Positions 19,906 to 29,147 of a DNA stretch of 64,000 bases are shown here, piece by piece. The stretch comes from Pseudomonas oryzihabitans (lineage in GTDB: Bacteria; Pseudomonadota; Gammaproteobacteria; Pseudomonadales; Pseudomonadaceae): contig NZ_CP102428.1 of assembly GCF_024652905.1 (NCBI RefSeq), positions 2,368,501-2,432,500 of the forward strand, in the 5' to 3' direction. Below the pieces are notes generated by a model, which was given only the letters and a program-made list of their open reading frames with translations, was not told where the DNA came from and made no database searches. The position numbers were made by a program, and so were the translations under genes. Every line of letters starts with the position of its first letter. Positions within the stretch are counted from its first letter, which is position 1.

Positions 19906-20699
19906 CAGAGATCTCCAAACATCAGGGCGGTAAGAATGAAGTCGAGGCCGAGCACGGCAAGCGACGCATAGACGACGGTACGGGTGGTGGCGCGACCGAT
20001 GCCTTCGGAGGTCGGCTCGCAGTCATACCCCTGGAAGACGGCGACCCAGGTCACCACGAAGGCGAACACCAGGCTCTTGACCACGCCATTGAGCACGTCG
20101 CTGAGCATCACGCTGTTCTGCATGGTGGCCCAGAAGGAGCCGTCGTAGACGCCGAGCCAATCGATGGCGACCATGGCCGCGCCCCAGATGCCCACCACGT
20201 TGAACATGGCGGCCAGCAACGGCATGGAAATGAAACCGGCCCAGAAACGCGGCGCGACGATGTACTTGAGCGGATCCACGCCGATCATTTCCAGGCTGGA
20301 CAGCTGCTCGGTGGATTTCATGTTGCCGATCTCGGCGGTCAAGGCGGAACCCGCCCGGCCGGCGAACAGCAGCGCGGTCACCACCGGGCCAAGTTCGCGC
20401 AGCAGGGTCAGGGCCACCATCTGCCCCACGGCCTGCTCGGAACCGTACTTGACCAGGATGTTGTAGCCCTGCAGGGCGATCACCATACCGATGAAGAAGC
20501 CCGACACCACAATGATCGGCAGCGACATCACGCCCACCGAATAGAGTTGCTTGCCCAGCAGCTGCAGGCCGTTGCCCACGCCACCGCGACCGAACACCGC
20601 CAGCAGCAGGACGATCACCGAGCGGCCGATGGCCGCCACGACGTCCAGCCCGGCTCGGCCCAGCCGACGAATCCGCTCCACGGCGGAGACCTTACGCAT
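19905..20699 (-). CDS. mlaE: ABC transporter permease MlaE
   Basis: MlaE is the integral permease of the Mla phospholipid transporter, 264 residues long. The long amphipathic N-terminal helix is followed by about five membrane spans. The MlaE family signature FAGRAGSALTAEIGNMKSTEQLSSLEMIG lies near 120-148. It overlaps mlaF and mlaD by single bases in the compact mlaFEDCB operon. Confidence 0.96.
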   Translation of the reverse strand: MRKVSAVERIRRLGRAGLDVVAAIGRSVIVLLLAVFGRGGVGNGLQLLGKQLYSVGVMSLPIIVVSGFFIGMVIALQGYNILVKYGSEQAVGQMVALTLLRELGPVVTALLFAGRAGSALTAEIGNMKSTEQLSSLEMIGVDPLKYIVAPRFWAGFISMPLLAAMFNVVGIWGAAMVAIDWLGVYDGSFWATMQNSVMLSDVLNGVVKSLVFAFVVTWVAVFQGYDCEPTSEGIGRATTRTVVYASLAVLGLDFILTALMFGDL

Positions 20700-21511
20700 C
20701 AGTGTTTCCCCAGCAAGGCATCGCGCAGATCCGGCGCGGCATAGTGGAAGGGTACCGGGCCATCGGGGATGCCCTGCATGAACTGGCGAACCCGCGGATC
20801 CGGCGATTCGCGCAATTCCTTCGGCGTGCCCTGCCCCAGCACCTTGGTGTCGCCCACCACATAGAGGTAGTCGGCGATGCTGGCGGTCTCGGCCAGGTCG
20901 TGAGAGACCACGATGCTGGTCAATCCAAGGGCCTGGTTGAGCAGGCGGATCAAGCGCACCAACACACCCATGGCGATGGGGTCCTGGCCGACGAAGGGCT
21001 CGTCGTACATGAGAATCTGCGGATCCAGGGCAATGGCCCGCGCCAGGGCGACCCGGCGCTTCATGCCACCCGACAGCTCGTCCGGCATCAGTTCGACGGC
21101 GCCACGCAACCCCACCGCCTGCAACTTGAGCAGGACGATATCGCGGATCATCTCCTCGGGCAGCTTGGTGTGCACGCGCAGCGGAAAGGCCACGTTCTCG
21201 AACACATTGAGGTCGGTGAACAACGCGCCACTCTGGAACAGCACGCCCATCTGCCGGCGCATCTCGAACAGTTCGCCCCGGGACAGCTGCGGCAGATTGG
21301 CGCCATTGACCCAGATCTCGCCGCTGCTCGGCCGCAACTGGGCGGCGATGAGACGCAACAGAGTGGTCTTGCCACTGCCGGACGGTCCCATGATCCCGGT
21401 GACCTTGCCCCGCGGGATGCGGATATCGACGCGGTCGTAGATGAGACGCGTGCCGCGCTTGAAGGAAACACCCTTCAACTCCACGGCGTACGGGCTATCG
21501 ACGGTCATCAA
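20699..21511 (-). CDS. mlaF: ABC transporter ATP-binding protein MlaF
   Basis: MlaF is the ATPase of the Mla phospholipid transporter. It has 270 residues. The Walker A is GPSGSGKTT (42-50), the signature LSGGMKRRVALARA is near 145, and the Walker B is LMYDEPFVGQDP. It is the first gene of the leftward mla operon and diverges from kdsD across 201 bases. A TATAGT on the minus strand (21605-21610) is a candidate -10. Confidence 0.96.
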   Translation of the reverse strand: MMTVDSPYAVELKGVSFKRGTRLIYDRVDIRIPRGKVTGIMGPSGSGKTTLLRLIAAQLRPSSGEIWVNGANLPQLSRGELFEMRRQMGVLFQSGALFTDLNVFENVAFPLRVHTKLPEEMIRDIVLLKLQAVGLRGAVELMPDELSGGMKRRVALARAIALDPQILMYDEPFVGQDPIAMGVLVRLIRLLNQALGLTSIVVSHDLAETASIADYLYVVGDTKVLGQGTPKELRESPDPRVRQFMQGIPDGPVPFHYAAPDLRDALLGKH

Positions 21512-21604
21512 GACTCCTAACGTTCAACTCTGTGCAGGGAGACGCCGCTCCGCCGCTTCAGGGCACGCGATGCTCGTGTGTGGCGGCCCCGGCAAAAGGG
21601 CGGC

Positions 21605-21610
21605 ACTATA
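21605..21610 (-). promoter_or_regulatory. Candidate -10 for the mla operon
   Basis: TATAGT on the minus strand lies 94 bases upstream of the mlaF ATG. No clear -35 was found at the usual distance. Confidence 0.35.
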
Positions 21611-21674
21611 GCATTCGTTGCCGATGAGACTTCCAAGCTGCAGGCGGCGTTGCTGAGTGTCGCGGCTTTGCGCA

Positions 21675-21680
21675 TATAAT
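21675..21680 (+). promoter_or_regulatory. Consensus -10 upstream of kdsD
   Basis: A perfect TATAAT lies 33 bases before the kdsD ATG. TTGCTG at 21650-21655 could be a -35, but the spacer would be 19 bases, longer than optimal. Confidence 0.55.
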
Positions 21681-21712
21681 TTCCGATTGTCCCGTCACCT
21701 GCCTTCTGACCC

Positions 21713-22687
21713 ATGCCCGACTCAATAGATTTCATCGCTTCCGCCAAGCGCACCATAGATGTAGAGCGAGTGGCCGTGGCCGCCCTGGGCGAACGCATCG
21801 ACGCAAGCTTTGCCGCCGCCTGTCGCCACCTGCTCGCCTGCCGTGGGCGTATCGTGGTCCTGGGCATGGGCAAATCCGGGCATGTCGGCAACAAGATCGC
21901 CGCGACCCTGGCCAGCACCGGCAGCCCGGCCTTCTTCGTGCATCCGGCCGAAGCCAGCCATGGCGACATGGGCATGATCACCCGCGATGACGTCATCATC
22001 GCCATCTCCCAGTCGGGCACCTCCAGTGAGATCCTGACCCTGCTGCCGCTGATCAAGCGCCTGGGCGTCCCTTTGATCAGCTTTGCCGGCAATCCCGCCT
22101 CGCCGCTGGCCAAGGCCGCGGACGTCAACCTGGACACCAGCGTCGCCACCGAGGCCTGCCCGCTCAATCTGGCACCCACCTCCTCCACCACCGTCGCCCT
22201 GGTGCTGGGCGATGCCTTGGCCATCGCCCTGCTCGAGGCCCGCGGCTTCACCGCCGAGGACTTCGCCTTTTCCCACCCGGGCGGCGCCCTGGGCCGGCGC
22301 CTGCTGCTCAAGGTGGAAAACGTCATGCATGCCGGCGCCGACCTGCCGCAGGTCGGCGAAGACACCCTGGTGTCCGATGCCTTGCTGGAGATGTCGCGCA
22401 AGGGGCTGGGCATGACCAGCGTGCTCGCCGCCGATGGCCGTCTCGCCGGCATCTTCACCGACGGCGATCTGCGTCGTGCCCTGGATCGCGGCATCGATGT
22501 GCGCACCACGCCCATCGCAACCGTGATGACCCGCGGTGGTCGAACCGCCAGGGCGCCGATGCTCGCGGCCGAGGCGTTGAAGATCATGGAGGAGCACAAG
22601 ATCAACGCGCTGGTGGTGATCGATGACGAGCGGCGCCCGATCGGTGCCCTCAACATGGGTGACCTGCTACGCGCCGGGGTGCTGTAG
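21713..22687 (+). CDS. kdsD: D-arabinose 5-phosphate isomerase
   Basis: KdsD interconverts ribulose 5-phosphate and arabinose 5-phosphate, the first step to Kdo for LPS. It has 324 residues. The N-terminal SIS domain has GMGKSGHVGNKIAATLASTG (52-71) and the SQSGTSSE sugar-phosphate motif, followed by two CBS domains from about 205 to the C-terminus. The family length is matched. In P. aeruginosa kdsC follows; here lptC follows directly. Confidence 0.96.
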   Translation: MPDSIDFIASAKRTIDVERVAVAALGERIDASFAAACRHLLACRGRIVVLGMGKSGHVGNKIAATLASTGSPAFFVHPAEASHGDMGMITRDDVIIAISQSGTSSEILTLLPLIKRLGVPLISFAGNPASPLAKAADVNLDTSVATEACPLNLAPTSSTTVALVLGDALAIALLEARGFTAEDFAFSHPGGALGRRLLLKVENVMHAGADLPQVGEDTLVSDALLEMSRKGLGMTSVLAADGRLAGIFTDGDLRRALDRGIDVRTTPIATVMTRGGRTARAPMLAAEALKIMEEHKINALVVIDDERRPIGALNMGDLLRAGVL

Positions 22688-22768
22688 GCCGGGTTATACT
22701 GCCCGACTAATACGCTGCACTCTCGTGTTCAACCCGCCGCCCTGGTGCGGCCCACCACAGGTACCCTC

Positions 22769-23341
22769 ATGTTTCGCAGCTTGCGCCGCCCCGTGCTGTT
22801 GGTCCTGATCGCCGCCGCGCTCATCGCGATCGGCTACTGGAACATCCTGCCGCAGCGCTTCGTCGATGCTCCGGCATCGTCGACCCCGCAAGACAGCGCC
22901 ATCGACGGCTACGCCCTCAATACCCGGACGATCCAGTATCGTCTGGACGGCAAGATCCAGTACGAACTCAAGGCCGAGCGCAGCGAACACGTCAAGGCGA
23001 CCGACGTCACCCTGGTGACCCGTCCCGACATGCTGGCCTTTCGCGGCACCGACTATCCCTGGCACATTCGCAGTGCCCGCGCCGAGGTCGCCCCCGGTGG
23101 CAGTCAGGCGGAGCTGATCGATGACGTGCGCGTCGAGCGTACCGATGAGAAAGGCCGCCCGGTGGTGTTGACCACCACCCGCATGACCGTCTTTCCTGAC
23201 AAACAATATGCGCAAACCGAGCAAGCCGTTAGAATCGAGGCCGCCAATGGGGTGACCACGGCCAATGGCATGAAAGCGTATCTAGAAGACGGCAGAATGC
23301 TCCTGCTGTCCAACGTAAGAGGCCAGCATGAGGTTCGTTAA
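22769..23341 (+). CDS. lptC: LPS export protein LptC
   Basis: LptC is the bitopic inner-membrane protein that passes LPS from LptBFG to LptA. It has 190 residues. The N-terminal helix MFRSLRRPVLLVLIAAALIAI is followed by a periplasmic beta-jellyroll with the DGYALNTRTIQY and LVTRPDMLAF segments. I choose the ATG at 22769; an in-frame GTG at 22745 adds eight unlikely residues. Its end overlaps lptA by 14 bases. Confidence 0.93.
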   Translation: MFRSLRRPVLLVLIAAALIAIGYWNILPQRFVDAPASSTPQDSAIDGYALNTRTIQYRLDGKIQYELKAERSEHVKATDVTLVTRPDMLAFRGTDYPWHIRSARAEVAPGGSQAELIDDVRVERTDEKGRPVVLTTTRMTVFPDKQYAQTEQAVRIEAANGVTTANGMKAYLEDGRMLLLSNVRGQHEVR

Positions 23342-23870
23342 AACCCTCCCCTTCCTGTTCACCCTCGGCGCCACCCTTGGCAGTGCCGCGGCTTGGGCCC
23401 TGCCGACCGATCGCACCCAGCCGATCCGCGTGCAGGCCGACAGCGCCGAGCTCGACGACAAGCAGGGCGTGGCCGTGTACCGCGGAGACGTGGTCATCAC
23501 CCAGGGCAGCATGAAGATCACCGGCAATACGGTGACCCTGACCCAGGACAACCAGGGCAACATCAAGGTCGCCACCGCAGTGGGCAAGCCAGCCTACTAC
23601 GAGCAGAAGCCTTCGGCGGACAAGGACATCGTCAAGGCCTATGGTCTGACCATCCAGTATTTCGCCCAGGAAAATCGCATCATTCTGATCGACCAGGCCA
23701 AGGTGGTCCAACAGGGCAACACCTTCGAAGGCGAGAAGATCGTCTACGACACCCAGCGCCAGATCGTCAATGCCGGTCGCGCCAATGGCAGCAAGGTCAC
23801 TACGCCGCGGCCGCGGATCGACATGGTCATCCAGCCCAAGGATCAGCAGCAGTCGGGGCAGGGACAATGA
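23328..23870 (+). CDS. lptA: Periplasmic LPS bridge protein LptA (LptH)
   Basis: LptA forms the beta-jellyroll bridge carrying LPS across the periplasm; the Pseudomonas member is called LptH. It has 180 residues, with a signal peptide ending near AAAWALP and an OstA-like domain beginning [12 protein letters not shown] and including [16 protein letters not shown]. It overlaps lptC by 14 bases and lptB by 4 bases, so translation of the three is coupled. Confidence 0.95.
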   Translation: MRFVKTLPFLFTLGATLGSAAAWALPTDRTQPIRVQADSAELDDKQGVAVYRGDVVITQGSMKITGNTVTLTQDNQGNIKVATAVGKPAYYEQKPSADKDIVKAYGLTIQYFAQENRIILIDQAKVVQQGNTFEGEKIVYDTQRQIVNAGRANGSKVTTPRPRIDMVIQPKDQQQSGQGQ

Positions 23871-24595
23871 CGGTTACGCTCAAAGCCCAGCATCTGGCCA
23901 AGAGCTACAAGGGTCGTCAGGTCGTTCGCGACGTCAGCGTCAGCATCGACAGCGGTCAGATCGTCGGCTTGCTCGGTCCGAACGGCGCCGGCAAGACCAC
24001 CTGTTTCTACATGATCGTCGGCCTGGTCAAGGCCGATCAGGGCCGCGTGCTGATCGACGATCAGGATGTTACCGCGCTGCCCATGCACGGTCGTGCCCGC
24101 GCCGGGATCGGTTACCTGCCGCAGGAAGCCTCGATCTTTCGCAAGCTGACCGTGGCCGACAACATCCTCGGCATCCTGGAAACCCGCAAGGACCTGGACA
24201 AGGCCGGCCGTCTGCGCGAGCTGGAAAGCCTGTTGCAGGAATTCCATATTACCCATATCCGCGACAACCGCGGCATGAGCCTGTCGGGTGGCGAGCGTCG
24301 CCGCGTCGAGATCGCCCGCGCCCTGGCCACCGCGCCCAAGTTCATCCTGCTGGACGAACCCTTCGCCGGTGTGGACCCCATCTCGGTGGGTGACATCAAG
24401 CAGATTATCCGCCACCTCAAGGCCAAGGGTATCGGTGTGCTCATCACCGACCACAACGTGCGGGAAACCCTGACCATCTGCGAAACGGCCTACATCGTCA
24501 ACGATGGCCAGCTCATCGCCGAGGGTACCGCCGAAGAAGTCCTCGCCAATGACCTGGTGAAGGAAGTCTATCTGGGCCACGAATTCCGCCTCTAG
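23867..24595 (+). CDS. lptB: LPS export ABC transporter ATP-binding protein LptB
   Basis: LptB powers LPS extraction with LptFG, which are not in this window. It has 242 residues starting [14 protein letters not shown] at 23867, overlapping the lptA stop (ATGA). The Walker A is GPNGAGKTT (37-45), the signature [15 protein letters not shown] is near 143-157, and the Walker B is [13 protein letters not shown]. It is followed by rpoN after 102 bases. Confidence 0.97.
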   Translation: MTVTLKAQHLAKSYKGRQVVRDVSVSIDSGQIVGLLGPNGAGKTTCFYMIVGLVKADQGRVLIDDQDVTALPMHGRARAGIGYLPQEASIFRKLTVADNILGILETRKDLDKAGRLRELESLLQEFHITHIRDNRGMSLSGGERRRVEIARALATAPKFILLDEPFAGVDPISVGDIKQIIRHLKAKGIGVLITDHNVRETLTICETAYIVNDGQLIAEGTAEEVLANDLVKEVYLGHEFRL

Positions 24596-24617
24596 GCAAA
24601 CCCGGGGAAACAAGGCA

Positions 24618-24623
24618 TATAAT
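24618..24623 (+). promoter_or_regulatory. Consensus -10 upstream of rpoN
   Basis: TATAAT lies 75 bases before the rpoN ATG, within the 102-base gap after lptB. The -35 region is poor. It suggests rpoN can be transcribed independently of the lpt genes. Confidence 0.5.
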
Positions 24624-24697
24624 TTGCTAACGCTCGCAGGGTTCGCGAGGTTCGGTGGCGCTGTTCGCGTCGGTAGACAAGGTGTATTTCCGCAGCC

Positions 24698-26197
24698 ATG
24701 AAACCATCGCTAGTCCTCAAGATGGGCCAGCAGCTGACGATGACGCCGCAGCTGCAACAAGCCATACGTCTGCTCCAGCTCTCGACGCTCGACTTGCAGC
24801 AGGAGATCCAGGAAGCCCTGGAATCCAATCCGATGCTGGAACGCCAGGAAGAAGGCGAAGACTTCGACCAGAGCGAAGCCGCGGGCGAAGGCGATGAGAG
24901 CTCAGGCTCCGGCACCATGGAAACCACCTTCAAGGAAACCTCGGTCGCCACCAACGAGATGGCCGACGAATCCGAGTGGAGCGAGCGCATCCCCAGCGAC
25001 AGCGAGCTGCCGGTCGATACCGCCTGGGAAGACATCTACCAGACCAGCGCCAGCAGCCTGCCCAGCAACGACGACGACGAGTGGGACTTCACCACCCGTA
25101 CCTCCGCCGGCGAGAGCCTGCAGACCCACCTGCTCTGGCAGCTGAACCTGGCGCCCATGTCGGATCTCGACCGCCTGATCGCCCTGGCGATCATCGACGG
25201 CATCGACACCGACGGCTATCTGCAGGAAAGCCTGGAAGACATCCATGCTTCCCTCGATCCCGAGCTGGAAGTCGATCTCGACGAGGTCGAGGTGGTGCTC
25301 AGACGCGTCCAGCAATTCGAGCCCGCCGGCGTCGCCGCGCGCAACCTGCGCGAATGCCTGCTGATCCAGCTGGCCCAGCTGCCCGCCACCCTGCCCCTGC
25401 TCGGCGAAGCCAAGCGCCTGGTTGGCGACTACCTGGATCTGCTCGGCAGCCGTGACTATGCGCAGTTGATGCGGCGCATGAAGATCAAGGAAGACGAGCT
25501 CAAGCCGATAATCGAGCTGATCCAGACCTTGCACCCGCGTCCCGGCTCGCAGATCGAATCCGGCGAAGCCGAATACGTGGTGCCGGACGTCATCGTGCGC
25601 AAGCACAACGAGCGTTGGCTGGTGGAGCTCAATCAGGAAGCCGTACCGCGCCTGCGGGTCAATCCCCAGTACGCCGGTTTCGTCAAACGCGCCGACAGCA
25701 GCGCCGACAACACCTACATGCGCAACCAGCTCCAGGAAGCGCGCTGGTTCATCAAGAGCCTGCAGAGCCGCAACGAGACCCTGATGAAGGTGGCGACCCA
25801 GATCGTCGAGCACCAGCGGGGTTTTCTCGAATATGGCGAAGAGGCCATGAAGCCGTTGGTCCTGCACGACATCGCCGAGGCGGTGGGCATGCACGAGTCG
25901 ACCATCTCCCGGGTGACCACCCAGAAATTCATGCACACCCCGCGTGGCATCTACGAACTCAAGTACTTCTTCTCCAGCCACGTCAGCACCGCCGAGGGCG
26001 GCGAATGCTCCTCCACCGCGATCCGCGCGATCATCAAGAAATTGGTGGCGGCGGAAAACGCGAAAAAGCCGTTGAGTGACAGCAAGATCGCTGGTTTACT
26101 GGAATCGCAAGGTATACAAGTCGCTCGTCGCACGGTGGCTAAGTATCGGGAATCCCTGGGTATCGCTCCGTCCAGCGAACGCAAGCGTCTCCTCTGA
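24698..26197 (+). CDS. rpoN: RNA polymerase sigma-54 factor
   Basis: Sigma-54 directs transcription of nitrogen, motility and other genes with AAA+ activators. It has 499 residues. The N-terminal Gln/Leu-rich region I ([24 protein letters not shown]) is followed by an acidic region II, the core-binding region, a helix-turn-helix near 385-410, and the RpoN box [10 protein letters not shown] at 476-485. The hpf-ptsN-rapZ-ptsO genes follow, the classic rpoN cluster. Confidence 0.99.
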   Translation: MKPSLVLKMGQQLTMTPQLQQAIRLLQLSTLDLQQEIQEALESNPMLERQEEGEDFDQSEAAGEGDESSGSGTMETTFKETSVATNEMADESEWSERIPSDSELPVDTAWEDIYQTSASSLPSNDDDEWDFTTRTSAGESLQTHLLWQLNLAPMSDLDRLIALAIIDGIDTDGYLQESLEDIHASLDPELEVDLDEVEVVLRRVQQFEPAGVAARNLRECLLIQLAQLPATLPLLGEAKRLVGDYLDLLGSRDYAQLMRRMKIKEDELKPIIELIQTLHPRPGSQIESGEAEYVVPDVIVRKHNERWLVELNQEAVPRLRVNPQYAGFVKRADSSADNTYMRNQLQEARWFIKSLQSRNETLMKVATQIVEHQRGFLEYGEEAMKPLVLHDIAEAVGMHESTISRVTTQKFMHTPRGIYELKYFFSSHVSTAEGGECSSTAIRAIIKKLVAAENAKKPLSDSKIAGLLESQGIQVARRTVAKYRESLGIAPSSERKRLL

Positions 26198-26288
26198 CGC
26201 GTCCTGATGTGTGACCGTGCCTCGATCGACCCGTGTCATGTCGGCGAGCAGCTTCGCCGATCGCAGCCCGGCAATAAGGAGAAGCGGT

Positions 26289-26597
26289 ATGCAAGTCAAC
26301 ATCAGTGGCCATCAGCTTGAAGTGACAGAAGCCCTGCGTGACTACATCGGCGAGAAACTCGCCCGCCTCGAACGGCACTTCGATCGCATTACCAACGTCC
26401 AGGTCATCCTGGAAGTGGACAAGCTCAAGCAAAAGGCCGAAGCCACCCTGCACGTCTCCGGCGCTGCGGTGGTCGCCAACGCCGAGCACGACGACATGTA
26501 TGCCGCCATCGATCTCCTGGCCGACAAGCTCGACCGCCAACTGATTAAACACAAGGAAAAATCGATCGAACGCCAGCAGGGCATTGGCGTCCGCTGA
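26289..26597 (+). CDS. hpf: Ribosome hibernation promoting factor
   Basis: Hpf binds the 30S subunit near the decoding site in stationary phase. It has 102 residues, the short form, without the long-HPF dimerisation tail. MQVNISGHQLEVTEALRDYI and the C-terminal HDDMYAAIDLLADKLDRQL helix are typical. The start at 26289 is preceded by AAGGAGAAGCG. It is 91 bases after rpoN. Confidence 0.95.
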   Translation: MQVNISGHQLEVTEALRDYIGEKLARLERHFDRITNVQVILEVDKLKQKAEATLHVSGAAVVANAEHDDMYAAIDLLADKLDRQLIKHKEKSIERQQGIGVR

Positions 26598-26614
26598 GGT
26601 TCGATCGCCGCTTT

Positions 26615-27079
26615 ATGATCAAACTCGAAAACATCCTGACCCCCGGCCGTACCCAGACGGGTGCGCCGGGTGGCAGCAAAGCCGCCGTACTGGAACGCAT
26701 CGCCGAGCTGGCCGCGCAGGAACTGCCCGGCCATGATGCGGCGCACATCCATGAATGCCTGATGGCGCGCGAACGCCTGGGCTCCACTGGTTTCGGCAAT
26801 GGCATCGCCATTCCCCACTGCCGCCTGGCGGGTCTGCAGCAACCGCTGTGCGTGCTCTTCCACCTGCAGCAGCCGGTGGACTTCGATTCCCTGGACGGCG
26901 CCCCGGTAGACCTGGTATTTGTCCTGCTGGTCCCGGAAGCGGCCACCGAACAACACCTCACCCTGCTACGCCAGATCGCCGGCATCCTGGATCGCGCCGA
27001 CATCCGCGACCGACTGCGCAAGGCCAAGGACAGCCAGGCGCTCTATCAGATCGTCGTCGAGGCCCAGAGCGGACACTGA
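26615..27079 (+). CDS. ptsN: Nitrogen-related PTS EIIA protein
   Basis: PtsN (EIIA-Ntr) receives phosphate from NPr and regulates K+ and nitrogen or carbon responses rather than sugar uptake. It has 154 residues. The phosphoacceptor His68 lies in [11 protein letters not shown]. It sits between hpf (17 bases upstream) and rapZ. Confidence 0.96.
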   Translation: MIKLENILTPGRTQTGAPGGSKAAVLERIAELAAQELPGHDAAHIHECLMARERLGSTGFGNGIAIPHCRLAGLQQPLCVLFHLQQPVDFDSLDGAPVDLVFVLLVPEAATEQHLTLLRQIAGILDRADIRDRLRKAKDSQALYQIVVEAQSGH

Positions 27080-27080
27080 C

Positions 27081-27935
27081 ATGCACCTCATCATCGTGAG
27101 CGGACGTTCCGGGTCGGGCAAGAGTACGGCGCTCAACGTGCTTGAGGACAATGGCTTCTATTGCATCGACAACCTGCCGGCCAGTCTGCTACCCGAGCTG
27201 GCCCAGCACGCCCTGACCGACATGGAGCGGCCCCAGCCCAAGGTCGCCCTGTCAATCGATGCACGCAACCTGCCCAGCCAGTTGCAGCGCTTTCCCGAAT
27301 TGCTCGAACAGGTACGCAGCCGCAACATCCGCTGTGACATCCTCTATCTGGATGCCGATGACCAGACGCTGCTCAAGCGCTTTTCCGAGACGCGCCGCCG
27401 GCATCCGCTGTCCAACCAGGAAAGATCCCTGGCCGAGGCCATTCACGACGAACAGGTGCTGCTGTCGCCCATCGCCGATCTGTCCGACCTGAAGATCGAC
27501 ACCACTCACCTGAATCTCTATCAGCTGCGCGACATCCTCAAATTGCGCCTGCTGAACGCGCCGGAGCCGGGTACCGCCTACTTGGTCGAGTCCTTTGGCT
27601 TCAAGCGCGGCCTGCCGGTGGATGCCGACATGGTCTTCGACGTGCGCTTCCTGCCCAATCCCTATTGGAAACCGGACCTGCGCGATTTTTCCGGACTGGA
27701 CGCCCCGGTGCGGGAGTATCTCGAGCAACAGCCCGAGGTAGAGACCCTGTACAATGACATCCGCGATTACCTGGTGAAGTGGCTGCCGCGTTTCGCCGCC
27801 AACAACAGGTCCTATGTGACCGTGGCCATCGGCTGTACCGGTGGTCATCACCGTTCGGTCTATCTGGCCGATCGCCTGGGTCGCGAACTCAAAGACCTGC
27901 TCAAGAACGTCCAGATTCGTCACCGCGATCTCTGA
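27081..27935 (+). CDS. rapZ: RNase adapter protein RapZ
   Basis: RapZ is an RNA- and nucleotide-binding protein; in E. coli it delivers GlmZ sRNA to RNase E and so senses glucosamine-6-phosphate. It has 284 residues. The N-terminal P-loop GRSGSGKS (8-15) is followed by a C-terminal domain with [11 protein letters not shown], the metabolite-binding site. The start at 27081 is just after the ptsN stop. Whether GlmZ-like control exists in this organism cannot be told from the sequence. Confidence 0.95.
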   Translation: MHLIIVSGRSGSGKSTALNVLEDNGFYCIDNLPASLLPELAQHALTDMERPQPKVALSIDARNLPSQLQRFPELLEQVRSRNIRCDILYLDADDQTLLKRFSETRRRHPLSNQERSLAEAIHDEQVLLSPIADLSDLKIDTTHLNLYQLRDILKLRLLNAPEPGTAYLVESFGFKRGLPVDADMVFDVRFLPNPYWKPDLRDFSGLDAPVREYLEQQPEVETLYNDIRDYLVKWLPRFAANNRSYVTVAIGCTGGHHRSVYLADRLGRELKDLLKNVQIRHRDL

Positions 27936-27966
27936 CGCCCGTTTCGTTTCGACAAGGACAGACTCA

Positions 27967-28239
27967 ATGCCTGCCCAACAGATCACCATCATCAACAAGC
28001 TGGGTCTGCACGCCCGTGCCGCCGCCAAGTTCGTCGGCGTGGCTGGCCGCTATCCCGCCAGCGTTCGCGTCGGCCGTAGTGGCGAGTCGCCGGTCGATGG
28101 CAAGAGCATCATGGCGGTCATGATGCTGGCCGCCGGCAAGGGCACGGTGCTGCAACTGGAAACCGAAGGTGAACAGAGCGACGAGGCCATGCGCGCCCTG
28201 ATCGAGCTGATCAACAATTACTTCGACGAGGGTGAGTGA
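27967..28239 (+). CDS. ptsO: HPr-family phosphocarrier NPr
   Basis: NPr is the phosphocarrier of the PTS-Ntr chain (PtsP to NPr to PtsN). It has 90 residues with the active-site His15 in NKLGLHARAAAKF and Ser47 in the regulatory-serine position (GKSIMAVMML). An ACAAGGACAG Shine-Dalgarno precedes the ATG. It is last in the rpoN cluster and followed by a terminator. Confidence 0.95.
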   Translation: MPAQQITIINKLGLHARAAAKFVGVAGRYPASVRVGRSGESPVDGKSIMAVMMLAAGKGTVLQLETEGEQSDEAMRALIELINNYFDEGE

Positions 28240-28267
28240 TAAGCACCCTGCTCCAGCCGCATCCCAT

Positions 28268-28295
28268 AAAAAAAGCCGCCCGAGGGCGGCTTTTT
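28268..28295. terminator. Bidirectional terminator between ptsO and sodA
   Basis: The stem GCCGCC/GGCGGC (28275-28280, 28285-28290) has a CGAG loop, with A7 before and T5 after. It serves the rightward rpoN cluster and the leftward sod gene. Confidence 0.93.
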
Positions 28296-28309
28296 CATGG
28301 GGCGTCAAC

Positions 28310-28924
28310 TCAGGCGTTCAGCGCCGCTTCGTAGCGACGGGACACTTCCGGCCAGTTGATGACGTTGAAGAAGGCGCCGATGTAGTCGGGACGACGGTTC
28401 TGGTAGCGCAGGTAGTAGGCGTGCTCCCAGACGTCCAGGCCGAGGATCGGGGTATTGCCAGTCATCAGCGGGCTGTCCTGGTTGCCGGTGCTCTCGACCA
28501 CCAGCTTCTTCTCGGGGGTGACGCTCAGCCAGGCCCAGCCGCTGCCGAAGCGAGTCAGGGCCGCCTTGGTGAAGGCTTCCTTGAAGGCATCGAAGCCGCC
28601 CAGCTGGGACTCGATGGCCTCGGCCAGGGCGCCTTCGGGCTTGCCGCCGGCGTTGGGGGCCATCACGGTCCAAAACAGGCTGTGGTTGGCATGGCCGCCA
28701 CCGTTGTTCTGCACGGCGCCGCGCTTGTCCTGGGGCAGCTTGTCCAGTTGACGAACCACGTCTTCGGCCGACAGGTTGGCGAACTCGGTGCCTTCCAGCG
28801 CCGCGTTCAGGTTGTTGATGTAGGTCTGGTGGTGCTTGGTGTGGTGGATTTCCATGGTCTGGGCATCGACGTGCGGTTCCAGCGCGTCGTAGGCGTAGGG
28901 CAGCTGAGGCAGAGTATGCGGCAT
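28310..28924 (-). CDS. sodA: Superoxide dismutase, Mn-type
   Basis: This enzyme dismutes superoxide to H2O2 and O2 in the cytoplasm. It has 204 residues. The metal ligands are His27, His81, Asp164 and His168 ([10 protein letters not shown]). Gly77 in NNGGGHANH and the Gln149 in NQDSPL are features of Mn-type (SodM) rather than Fe-type enzymes. The ATG at 28924 has GGAG nine bases upstream. In P. aeruginosa sodM sits in an iron-regulated operon with fumC; no fumC is present here. Confidence 0.94.
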   Translation of the reverse strand: MPHTLPQLPYAYDALEPHVDAQTMEIHHTKHHQTYINNLNAALEGTEFANLSAEDVVRQLDKLPQDKRGAVQNNGGGHANHSLFWTVMAPNAGGKPEGALAEAIESQLGGFDAFKEAFTKAALTRFGSGWAWLSVTPEKKLVVESTGNQDSPLMTGNTPILGLDVWEHAYYLRYQNRRPDYIGAFFNVINWPEVSRRYEAALNA

Positions 28925-29054
28925 GCGGATTGTCTCCATGGTGGCTTTGGTATGGACCCAACGCCCGAGGGCGCCGGGGAGTACGGCAGATGCGCGAGGA
29001 CGCATCCTGTGAAGCCTGGGCCGTCCGGTCAACGGATTCGACCGCACGGCTATG

Positions 29055-29073
29055 TCCTAGTGCATTGCTAGGA
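29055..29073. promoter_or_regulatory. Inverted repeat upstream of sodA
   Basis: TCCTAG (29055-29060) and CTAGGA (29068-29073) flank a 7-base centre, 131 bases upstream of the sodA ATG. It may be an operator. It does not match the 19-bp Fur consensus. Confidence 0.35.
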
Positions 29074-29147
29074 TACTAACGAGTAACGGGGTGGGCTGTC
29101 TCCCGTTCGACGGGATTTTCCTCATCGCGACAACTCCAACCGCTTTT

